A DNA stretch of 64,000 nt from Brachionus manjavacas (taxonomy: Eukaryota; Rotifera; Eurotatoria; Ploima; Brachionidae). Every line of letters begins with the position of its first letter. Positions within the stretch are counted from its first letter, which is position 1. The notes below the pieces were generated by a model. It had not been told where the DNA came from. It saw nothing but the letters and a program-made list of their open reading frames with translations, and searched no databases. This document shows positions 11,323-20,986 of the stretch, in pieces. Where the stretch lies: positions 4,013,501 through 4,077,500 of the forward strand of contig JAHQIY010000005.1 of NCBI GenBank assembly GCA_019054805.1, given 5' to 3'. The translations under genes were made by a program, and so were the position numbers.

Positions 11323-14208
11323 TTATTTCTTTAATTTTTTAAGTATCTCTCTTAATTTTAAAGCTCTTTTTTCTTTTTCATTTTCAATTTTATCAGTTGA
11401 CTCTTCAGAATTTTCATCTTCAATTTTAAAATTGTAAAACATTTCAAAAACCTGCTTTACTGTATTCTTAGCTCTAGAAAATTAAAAAATTAAAAAAAAA
11501 TTGATATTTATTTTGAAAAAAAAATTTATTATTTACTTATCAAAATTTTCCATAGCCTTTTCGGATTGAAGTAAAATTTTAAGCTCATCAATATTCTTTC
11601 CTTGTTCCTCTGAATCCAAATCTTTGGTGTTAATAATCAAAGATACTTTATCAAATATCTGCTTGGCTTCGATTGAGTATTTTTCAGGCAATTTTTTTAG
11701 AATATTCATTGCATGACTTGAACTTGTCAAACCATTTTTCAATTTATATAAAAAAACCATTTTTTGAACATTATCAGAATTATCATCTTGATGAAACATG
11801 TAATCAAACTTTAAAAATTGGATATTTTTCTGGTGCTCGCCAAACAAAGATTCGCCACAATGAAGCATTTCGTAAAAATGCGAACTAAAAAACACATGTG
11901 GACTGTTCTCACCCATGGCTGACCAGTATCTTAAAATAGCACCCACTATAGCTTGACCCGCCAAAATATCAGTTCCATTCCCAAGCTCATCAATCAAAAC
12001 CAGTGACTTACAACTTGATTCATTCACACAATCAGCTAGCTGCCTCAAATCAAGAGAATAAGAACTCATTTGAAGATTAATTGATTCATTGGATTTGATT
12101 CTGGTTAAAATTCGGTCAAATTGGCCAATTTGAACATTTTTTCCGGGGACATAAGAACCAATATAGCTCATGTAAACAAGAAGAGCTACCTGTTTTAAAT
12201 AAACAGTTTTGCCTGAAGCATTAGGTGAAGTAATTACTTTTAACTTAGGACTAGATAAACCCGAGTGTATGTCATTGGGAATAAAAGAAGTAAAAGAGTC
12301 GAACATTAATTCGACTAGTGGATGGCGAGCACTTTTTGCCGAAATAAATGATTCTTTGGTAAAATCGAACTCTGGTCTTGTGTAGTCAAACTCTTTAGCC
12401 ACAGACACAAAGCTTAATAAGCAGTCTATTTCGGCACAGAAGTCAACCATTTGTGCATATAGATGAGAGTATTTGATGAAATTTGTTTGAAGATTGTCCA
12501 AAATTTCAGACTGTAGATCATTTATAACAGTTGCCAAGTCACCAATATTTTGGTCCAGTTCTATACATAGCGGTGTTTTATAATACATTTTTTCATTCGA
12601 TTTAAAAACAAACTTAAGGTGATTTTTTTGCTCGAATTCGGCAAAGCTATCAGAAAAATTTAAACTAAAATTATTTAAATTCAAATCCTCCATGTTGATG
12701 ATCAATAGAAAGCCGATTAATTGCAAATAAGTTGTTTTGCATCCATTTAGACTATAGGTGATCATTTCACGTTGAGCAATTTCAGTCAAAAACTCGGGTA
12801 ATTGAGAATACATTAGCCTTTTTGTATCCAAGTCTTTGGAAATATTTTTGCTCACTCTGATCTCATTTTTTTCATTAGACTCTTTTAAATCAATTGTTCG
12901 TTCAAATAAATTTACCAAAAAATCAAACTTAACTTCAAATGATGAATCAATTGGTTCATTATGTAGATATTGGCTGAGGCTACGCTTCATTTTGCACAGT
13001 TCCAGAAAAGATTGGGTAGTTCGATACAAACGTTTCCAGTCATTTAGACCGCATCTGGTCAGCCTCATGCGTTTCAAAATAGGGTTGATGTATTTGCATT
13101 TTTTTAAGTGCTTGATAGTTAATTTAGCTAATTCGGAATTACGTGGATCTAAATAAAAGTCAATTATTTTGTGTCTTTGGTGTAGAATTTTTAGATCTCT
13201 TGTTGGTTTCAGCATAAATGAGCGTAGTTTGCCAATACCAAATTTAGTATTTATCCTGCTTAGGAACAAACTGTACAGAGTATTGTTAAATTTGTCATTA
13301 AGATGTGTGCGAAAGGCCAATGTGTCAAAATTGGTCTGCTTATAAGCATATACATAGTCGACATCATTAAAAATTTGAAGAGATTTAAAAGCATTTTGAT
13401 CTAATAAAAGCAAATTTTTGAGCTCGATCTTTTTAATTTGATAAATTGGAGTCTCAAAAATGCTTCTTTCGAGCTCGAAGTTTATTCGATTAGTGGATAA
13501 ATACTTCAAAAGGCCACCGCAAGACTTTATTGTTAGCTTTGAATCGAAATCGATTAGGCTGGAAAAAAAGAAAATTTTTTCCGCTTCAGAGATTCGCTCA
13601 GGCAGGGACTCAAGAGTTGAAATTTTAAATATTCTCTCTTTACATGCGTCCAAGTTGAACTCATTACTTGGAACTAGAACAAATTGGATGCGATTTTCTC
13701 TTAGTTTAAGCATTAGCTCATAAGATTGATCATCATTCGTTAATAACGAGTCTTCAGGTATAAAGTTGGTGGTATTAGACAATTTTTTTAAGTCATATTT
13801 GCACTTTTGTTTGAGAAAATTTACAAATTTTGAATCACACCGCGGACTAGTAATGATGCAATTCGGCTGTAAATCATCAATTATGGTATCAGTAAGTTGA
13901 AATTTTGAATCTTCCTGTATTTCACATGAATAGAAAAGGCATTTTTTATTCAAGTCGTAGTAAGAACAGGCAACCTTGTTGGATTGGTAATAAAAGCAAA
14001 GGTAAATTTCGTTATCATCAACGTCATCCGAGAAATTTTCGTCATATTTTTCCAACAGTTGTTTATCTATTGTTAGAAGTTTGGTGCTATCAACTTGGTG
14101 CAGTTGGCTCTCGGTTAAATTAAGACTTTCATTGTTTTCATTAAATGGAATTTCACTTAATTCCGAATTTGATTGAAATGAATCGATCAGATTAAATTTT
14201 GAGAACAT
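11323..14208 (-). CDS. MSH5: MutS homologue 5, meiotic crossover factor
   Basis: MSH5 pairs with MSH4 to form a clamp that stabilises Holliday-junction-like intermediates in meiosis; it does not act in mismatch repair. Two exons: 14208-11537 and 11473-11323, with a 63 bp GT-AG intron, give 940 residues, somewhat longer than the ~830 of vertebrate MSH5. The N-terminus lacks the MutS mismatch-binding domain and starts the MSH5-like IYLCFYYQSNKVACSYYD near residue 70. Walker A is near residues 655-665 (ITSPNASGKTVYLKQ), Walker B near 735-745 (LVLIDELGNGTD), followed by FSSHFYEML. QVALLVYMSYIGSYVP and SLDLRQLADCVN fit MSH5 better than MSH4. The last exon adds a Lys/Glu-rich tail. Walker A has Ser where most MutS proteins have Gly before PN. 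Confidence 0.9.
12874..12931. repeat. MSH5 coding segment that is copied at 19446-19503
   Basis: Plus-strand sequence starting ATTAGACTCTTTTAAATCAA lies inside MSH5 exon 1 and reappears with about three differences at 19446-19503 within the large transposon, in the same orientation. Confidence 0.85.
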
Positions 14209-14455
14209 TTTTATTCAAATTATTATTTTTTCAAAGAAAAAATGTGCACATGTTTTTTCAAAAAATAAAATTTGAAAAAAATGCGCTTAAATTTATTTAC
14301 TCATGGTCATAGATTAACATTAGAAAGAAGCTTAAAGAGTTTGTTTTTCTAAGCTTATTTTCTTATAATTGAAAAAATGATCATATGTTACTCCATAACT
14401 TGCCATGTTTTTAGATATTTTATTTAGAAAATTAAAATTAAATTAAATTTTTGTA
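14209..14455. other. MSH5 upstream region
   Basis: Short A/T-rich stretch between the MSH5 start and a retrotransposon remnant. It must hold the MSH5 promoter, but I see no clear TATA box or other element. Confidence 0.4.
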
Positions 14456-14896
14456 TCGAGCTGACCCGGCAGATCCAAGGCTCACTGATGTACGGAAGTG
14501 AATGTTAGGGGATGTGTGAATCTGACAGGAAAAGTCTTGAACACCTTCTAAATGAGAAGCCTACGGAAGATTCTCGGAATACACTGGCCTGAGACATTGT
14601 CGAATGCTGACCTATGCAAAAGAACAAATTCAGAGCCATAAAGTCAATGCATTAAGAACAAAAGACTGCGATGGCTCGGGCATGTACTTAGAATGAAAGA
14701 GACACGGATACACAAAAAAGCCCTTCAATGGATACCTCAAGGGCGACGTAAGGTAGGACGACCAGCAGTAACATGGAGATCAACAATCACGAAAGAGCTC
14801 ATCGAAATGGGAATGACATGGGAAGAAGCAAGGGCAAAAGATCGACTTGAGTGGAAATCAAAATTCATGATCCTATGCTCCACAAGGAGTGAATAA
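14456..14896 (+). pseudogene. Non-LTR retrotransposon remnant (ORF2 C-terminus)
   Basis: Broken 3' coding end of a LINE. Reading across frame changes gives SLMYGSEC, ESDRKSLEHL, MRSLRKILGIHWPETLSNAD, RLRWLGHVLRMKETRI and then an open frame at 14693-14896 with GRRKVGRPAVTWRSTITKEL and DRLEWKSK. The GHVLRM...GRP.TWR signature is the usual tail of LINE reverse transcriptases. An in-frame stop follows SEC and frame shifts separate the blocks, so it is dead. A shorter copy lies on the other strand at 28386-28622. Confidence 0.85.
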
Positions 14897-15054
14897 GGAA
14901 AAAAAAAAGAAACTTTTGTAGCAAATTTCCTCTAGTTTAAAAAAAACTACAATTTTATTGAAGAAAAAGCAAAATTTTCAATCAGTTTTACAATATATTT
15001 TAATTTAATTTTTTCGTTTTTTATTTCTAATCAAATGGATAAGGCTTCGGAAAA

Positions 15055-15410
15055 GCAACATCCACACTATCTCATGATTCAATTTTTGACTTCAAATTGA
15101 CTTATTGACTTTAATTTTTAAAGATTATTTAATATTTACATTTAATTATATTATATATATATATATATAAATATAAATAAATACACTGAAAAATTTGAAA
15201 AAATGAAATGTTTTTATTAAGTAAAAAATATATTTTTATTTTTGACTTTCTTTATATCTTTTTAAGTAAAAAAATATAAATAAAAATCGAAAAAATTAAA
15301 AAAGCAAAAAACCTTCAAAATGTTTAAAATTTAATCTTGGTTCAGGGAAAATATATTTTATATGGAGTTATGGAGTAATCCTTGAACTAGATACTAAAAA
15401 GTCTTTAAAA
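15055..15410. repeat. Left subterminal region of the transposon, copy 1
   Basis: Repeated in the same orientation at 19630-20070. Shared blocks include CTATCTCATGATTCAATTTT, TGTTTAAAATTTxATCTxGG and TATTTTATATGGAGTTxTGG. A TA dinucleotide run lies at about 15151-15170 in this copy. Confidence 0.8.
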
Positions 15411-15591
15411 AATAAATTAAGAAAATATTATTAAACAAATATTATATTTTCAGGTGCAAGTCCCGGTCCTAATTTTGAGTATAAAAAATAATAAATTAAT
15501 ATTAAAATGAATAAAATAATTTCGGTTCTGTATAAAAACTTCGGTCTTAATTTTAAAATTGAAAATTATGATTTTTATTGTTTATTTTTTT

Positions 15592-15768
15592 AGCCTCTCT
15601 TTCTAACTAATGGTTTTCTTACCCTTCTATTCTTTTTATAAACAACTGGAGTTTGACTATTTAAAGTAACATTATGAAGAGGAATTCCGGTTATTATTGT
15701 TGTTGCCTCGTGTTGGACTTGGTTTTGTTTTATTAACGCTGCATCTTTGCTTGAAAAATCATTCAATG
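15592..15768 (-). pseudogene. Open C-terminal fragment, probably of the transposon's transposase
   Basis: A minus-strand frame of about 58 codons, unbroken to a TAA at 15592, reads DFSSKDAALIKQNQ, then QHEATTIITGIPLHN and ends with a very basic tail (KKNRRVRKPLVRKRG). A basic C-terminus on the same strand as the DDE domain at 18550-18850 fits the end of that transposase, but the sequence between is too decayed to join them. I do not recognise the domain itself. Confidence 0.4.
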
Positions 15769-15841
15769 ATTTTTAAGTCCAAAGTCTTAAGTATAAAGCT
15801 GCTTCACCAGTCAATAAAATTCTTACCTACCCGAATAAACT

Positions 15842-15925
15842 TTTCGAGATGAGTGAGAGATATTTTATGGCAGGACTGAGCCATTCTGTTCCATTAGTTG
15901 TCAGACTGGTTGAGGAATAAAAAAA
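15842..15925 (+). pseudogene. Scrap of LINE 3' coding sequence
   Basis: Matches 39412-39490 in the same orientation; both read approximately ELSERY, GLSHS and PLVxRLVEE. A short dead fragment of the retrotransposon family seen at 38700-39560, inserted in or carried by the transposon. Confidence 0.75.
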
Positions 15926-17802
15926 ATATATCTTTAATAGTAAAATCCTAAAAAAATTTAATATTGTAAATTTACTTGTCTATTAGTAAAAACATCAGAA
16001 AAAAAGTAAAAAGATCATGTTTTATCAATATACTAACGAGTGTTCAAAAAAAGAATGTTCAAAACATTGACAAGTAAAAACATAAGCCAGTGTTGATTTA
16101 ATCCTCGAAATTAAACATTTTTGCGTTTATTTTTTTTTAAATTAAGTGTTATTTACTTTGGTAATCTAAAAAGGATAAAATATTAAATTAAAAAAAAATA
16201 ACTTTTTTTGAAAATTAAAAAAAGATTATTTATTCCTTTTTTTATTTACTTTTTCAAAATCTTGTTTAATTGTATCAAAGCGCAAGGATAAACCGGTTTA
16301 GAAAAAAAAAACATCGCTGTTAAACTAATGATATTGATCATTACTTTTTATTCAGTTGTTATGTTAAACAATTTTTACAGTGTAAGAAATCTTTTTAAAT
16401 CATGATGGTCTCACTACTTGATCAAACTTGGTCTTTCTAAATGTTGTCACTAATTATTATAAGTCGTTATTTGAAGTGCTTTATTCTATATTAATATTGA
16501 AGTGGTTTAATTTTTTGTGTTTGAATTATAAAATGTAGCCAATGTTGAAATTACATTAAAAAAGTGCGATGTTTCTAATTATTTTTTCATCCCCAAATAA
16601 AAAAATAATTTTAAGTTAATATTGCAAGCATTTTCATATTTTAAAATAAACTTGATAGTGAAATAGAACGAGTTTAATTTTTCTTTAGAAGTTTGAAAAT
16701 AATATTGAAAATTCTTTTTTTAAATTTAACATAATCTATTTTTTTACTTACCAAATTCTGGTAAAACAGCAAATTTAGCTATTTAATTGAAAAAAGCTAT
16801 TTAATAGAATGCCTAATGTTCGAAGCCGAATTAAAAATAAACAAATGAAGTTAGCAATTTTTTTTTTTAATTTGAAAGAGCTCTAGAAATAGCATTTTCT
16901 GATCTATTTGACCAGGTAATACTCTTTCAACAATCCGAAGTACCCAAATGCGTTCTCTAATTAAATCTTTGCCTTTATACATAAATTATAAAAATTAAAG
17001 TAAACTAAAATTAATTTTTAACCCTTCAAGTGTTTTACTTTCGGAAACATGTTTACATATATTTTGCAAAGGATACGGGGCAATTAGGAAGAAAAAAACT
17101 CAGCAGTTTTATCCATATTTTTTTTGTCATTTTCTAATAGAACTCAATGCGTTGATTAATATTATATGTGAAATTTTGCTAATTACTTAATTTTTTCATA
17201 TTGTAAAGCTACTCAAAGTTTGAACCTAATATAAATGGTGGAATTTTTGTTTTAGGGTAGAAAAGTTTCTAAAAATAATTTTTTTTCTGAAAAAAATGCT
17301 TCGAAAATGCTATCAATTTTTTTTATATCACTTTTTCTTTCATCAAAAAATTAAGAAAAATCCAAAAAAATAATTTTTCTCGTCCAGAGCCTCAGGAGCG
17401 ATAAGACGTTAAGACAAAAATTTTCTGAGACTCATCATTTTATCTTAATTTAGGCCACTAAAAACATATTAAAATATCTAAGATTGGAAAACTTGGCTTC
17501 CTCCACTTTTTAAGAAGCAAAAACTTCTTTTTAATTTAAAAAATTAAATGAAATATGCCTAAGATGATGGAAATATTAATTTTTTAGGACTAAATAATAA
17601 TCTGCATATATGAAAACCTTTACTTGTAATGTTGTTACTTGTTTTTTATCTTTATTTGATTTTATGACATTTTTTTCTAGTAAAGAATAGTCAAAATAGC
17701 TAAATTTTGTTGCTTAATTATTTATTAATTTTTCTTCACTAGAATTTAAGATTTTAATCATATTCTAGTGTATATATTTTTGTGTGTTTATATTTTTTTT
17801 GT

Positions 17803-17979
17803 AAGCTCACCAAATTCTCTTTTATGAGTTAAATGTTGAGAATATAACCGAAAAAATTGAACCTTCTTTGCTAGACAATTTCCAAGATAATACTTTTCAT
17901 ATTCCTCAACCTTTATCAGGACATATTTTGTTAGATTTTGCAGCAATTAATGATGAACGCTGTAGAATTCTCATTATTT
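17803..17979 (+). pseudogene. Unrecognised coding-like segment
   Basis: An open plus-strand stretch of about 58 codons with non-A/T-biased amino acids: AHQILFYELNVENITEK, then PSLLDNFQDNTFHIPQPLSG and HILLDFAAINDERCRIL, ending at TAA (17977). The residue mix looks coding, unlike the Lys/Asn/Ile/Phe runs of surrounding random frames. It is opposite in strand to the DDE_1 relic, so it may belong to another buried element. No family recognised. Confidence 0.3.
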
Positions 17980-18554
17980 AAAACAAATTGAATTGATATT
18001 TATTTGGTTAAGATCACAAAATTATAAAAAATAAATACTCAAAAAAAAATAAATAATTTAATATTTAAGAAGTTTAAATTTTCTTTCTAGTTAAACTATG
18101 ATTTCCTTTTTATCTGAATAAAATTATTCCCAATTCTTTGCCATTTTTGCTCAGCAGTTTGGTAGAAGCAACTTATATTTGCTTTAGCAAAAGATTTTTC
18201 ATTTAGGCAGCCGTGTTTAGTTTTAAATAAGATTTTAAATCTTTTTTAGAGCCATAAAATTTCGTTTTTTTATAAAAACCAGGAGATGCATGAACACAAA
18301 CTTTTTGAATTTATGCTTGAGTATTTGGAGATACTTGATTTATTTAACATGATGTCGCGTTATTTTTTTAACTTTTAGTTTTCGACAAGTGTGATTAATT
18401 GACTCATTTTTGATCGAATGGATAAATATCAGTTGCTTCAAAACCATTATCTAGTAATATAAGTCTTGGAACACTTGAGAATAATTTCCTCAGTAAACTT
18501 GGAAACACTTTTTTTCCAAGTTCGAAAATGAAGATTATTTTTAATATTCTCTTA

Positions 18555-18860
18555 AAATTGTTTTCCATGTTACTTTTACATGATAGTAAACGCCGACATC
18601 TAATGGCTGAAGAATTCGAGAAGAATAAGCCAGTAAACAGAACTCAATTACTCTGATATTAAGGTGTTTTTTATGTCCATTAGTAATCAACAAATGGTGA
18701 CCTGGTATTTTCTAGATTTCAAGAACAAAAGAATTTTCTTACTACTTAAAAAATATATCGTTTTGTATGTTTCCAGTTAATTTTGTGGTTAATCCTTATT
18801 AGTCATGATTATTTCAATACCAGGATCAGCTAAAAAATCAGTCTCGTCTGCATTTCAAAT
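18555..18860 (-). pseudogene. Dead pogo/Tigger-type DDE_1 transposase
   Basis: Read on the minus strand, 18860-18790 gives NADETDFLADPGIEI with a stop where family members have Trp just before N; this is the block with the first catalytic Asp (NxDETGF in live copies). Further along the same strand, 18690-18555 gives LLITNGHKKHLNIRVIEF and SRILQPLDVGVYYHVKVTWK, the second-Asp region and the diagnostic QPLDVGVF block of the jerky/Tigger/pogo family. Several internal stops and a deletion between IEFC and the SRILQPLD block show that it is inactive. Confidence 0.8.
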
Positions 18861-19445
18861 ATGCCTACTTGATCTTTTGAAATTTTCAATCTCTTTGTTA
18901 ATTTTTAAAAAAGTAAACCATCATTTCAGTAGTAGAAGAATCGCATGTTTTGACGAAATGAGTTCAGAATTTCTAAAGGTCACCTTTCCAATAGCTCTTA
19001 AAATGATTGTCAGTCTCGGTCAGGTTTCCAATAAACAATTTAGTGTATTTGGTTATTCCTTTGTGTCTGTTTTTTGTTTAATTTTTACATTTTTTTACAT
19101 TTTTTGACGATAATTTAATAAAAAATTGAAAACTTGCTTTAAACCACCAGACCTATACTAAGCCAAAAGCTTAAAAGAATGCAAAAGCAATTTCATGGTA
19201 GCTATACTAAATATTTGAGTACCGGTTCTGCTGAATCAGAACCGGTACTCAAATATTTGTATTGATACGATTCTCTAAAGTTCAATAAGACTATCCCTAA
19301 TGTTCTGCTGGTTTTCCGCAATTTGGCAAGACCTTATTTTTTTAATAGCTTCTTGGATACTTTGTTAAGTATAACTTTTGGTTTTTAGCAATTTTCACTT
19401 ATTTTTAGCAATTTTTCGAAACTAATTAAAAAAATTTCCTACAGA

Positions 19446-19503
19446 ATTAGACTCTTTTAAATCAATTGTTCGCTCAAATAAATTTACCAAAAATTCAAAC
19501 TTT
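19446..19503. repeat. Captured fragment of MSH5 coding sequence
   Basis: About 57 bases matching 12874-12931 (MSH5 exon 1) with roughly three differences, in the same plus-strand orientation, inside the transposon between the transposase relic and the internal copy of its end. The flanks do not match MSH5. Confidence 0.85.
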
Positions 19504-19629
19504 AAAATTATATTAATTAAAATTTGTTACAAAAGTAGAGGAAAAATGTTACAAAAGTGCCTATTTTAATACAATTTAATTTTTTCTCAGTTTTGAAAAA
19601 ATCATCTAAAAATGCCTTTACTGCAGTTT

Positions 19630-19832
19630 ACTACTACTACTATCTCATGATTCAATTTTTGACTTCAAATTGATTTATTGAATTTTAAATTTTTAAAGAT
19701 TATTTTATATTTACATTTAATGATATTAAATTTTTCAATATATATATATATTGACAGGCAATAGGGAAAATAAATGACAGGCAGCCACATATGTATATAT
19801 ATAAATGTTTTATCTACTAATAATTATAAAAC

Positions 19833-19864
<32 letters not shown>

Positions 19865-20070
19865 GTACACTGAAAAATTAAAAAAAATTTTAGGTTTTTG
19901 TAAATTTTTTTAGTCGATTATTTTTTTAAGTAAAAAAATAAAAAATAATAAACAAAAAAAGTAAAAAAGTAAAAAACCTTCGAAATGTTTAAAATTTTAT
20001 CTCGGTTCAGGTTAAGTATATTTTATATGGAGTTTTGGAGTAATCCTTGAACTAGATACAAAAAAAACTA
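19630..20070. repeat. Left subterminal region of the transposon, copy 2
   Basis: Direct-orientation copy of 15055-15410 inside the same element. It carries long TA dinucleotide tracts (about 19735-19755 and 19835-19866) that differ in length from copy 1. Confidence 0.8.
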
Positions 20071-20386
20071 AAAAGAAGGTTAAATTTTCGACTTTTTCCA
20101 CAATTTCAATCCAAAACGATTTTTTTCTGATGAATAACCTTCGGATGGCGACGTAAAATTTTGTGCTCTTTCAGATTAAATGGCCATTAATGGGGGCTTA
20201 AGGAGTAATTTGTAAGATAAACTTCTCAGAAGACAGGCTACTTTACTAAAGCTCAGTTTTAAAATTTTTCTGTTGACCATCGCCTAAGATTTTGGTTTTT
20301 CAAGATTTTCATATACGTAGATTTTTAATTTGAAGTCAGAAATTGAATCATGGGATAGTGTGGACTGGTACTTTTACGGAGCCTTA

Positions 20387-20986
20387 AACTAATAAACAAT
20401 TTGTGATAAATAGTTGTAAGCTAGGGTTTATTAATTTCAATTATGTTTATAAAAAAAATTTGCATGGCAACTTAATAATGTTGGCATTAAGGAACTTAAG
20501 CTTTAGACTTTTGAAAAAAAATTAATCAAAAAATAAAGTGAAATCAAATCTGCACATTTTATTTTTAAAAGTCTATTTAGATAAATTTAATTATATGTAA
20601 ATAATTTTTCATTTGCAGTGCATCCACTAGTCTATTGGGTATTTTTTTTTTCACTAAAAAAGACACACTACTAATAAGACATAATTTAAATATCTCATTT
20701 AAAAATTCAAATTAGATGCTTGCTTCTCTTCTAGTTCATACACAGCCGTAGAACAAATTAAAACTGAATTTATAAATGCTTTTGAAATTCTAAAGAGGAA
20801 AAAATTTCAACTTGAAACTTGACTGAAATAAAAAATAAAATATAAAATTATTCAAATGCTTATAAATATTGCAAGTACGAAAAAAATTAAAAACATTTAA
20901 AATTGCTCCAAAATTTTGTTCTCTTTTTGATTAATAAAATAAAAAAAATAAAATTTTAGTAATTTTTGGTAAATTTTGGCCACAGA
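20387..20986. other. UPF1 upstream region
   Basis: A/T-rich stretch of 600 bases between the transposon and the UPF1 start codon. It should contain the UPF1 promoter and 5' UTR, but I see no definite core element; CCACAG directly precedes the ATG. Confidence 0.4.

Larger units (their letters stand above)
15042..20384 (-). mobile_element. Large DNA transposon with TA target duplication and ~60 bp inverted ends
   Basis: The left end AGGCTTCGGAAAAGCAACAT matches the reverse complement of the right end (AGGCTCCGTAAAAGTACCAG), followed on both sides by CCACACTATCxCATGATTCAATTT. TA dinucleotides flank at 15040-15041 and 20385-20386, the target duplication of Tc1/mariner/pogo elements. Inside is a decayed minus-strand DDE_1 (pogo/Tigger-type) transposase, an unrelated LINE scrap at 15842-15925, and a second copy of the left subterminal region (19630-20070) in direct orientation. 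The ends and the transposase may come from one element or from nested ones. Confidence 0.7.

Noticed and set aside
11323..14208. Calling the MutS gene MSH4
   Set aside because: The N-terminal segment and the residues around Walker A and B fit MSH5 better, and the MSH4-type TFMKEMKE stretch is absent.
18805..19107. 100-codon plus-strand frame
   Set aside because: It is antisense to the DDE_1 transposase relic, whose motifs are recognisable on the minus strand.
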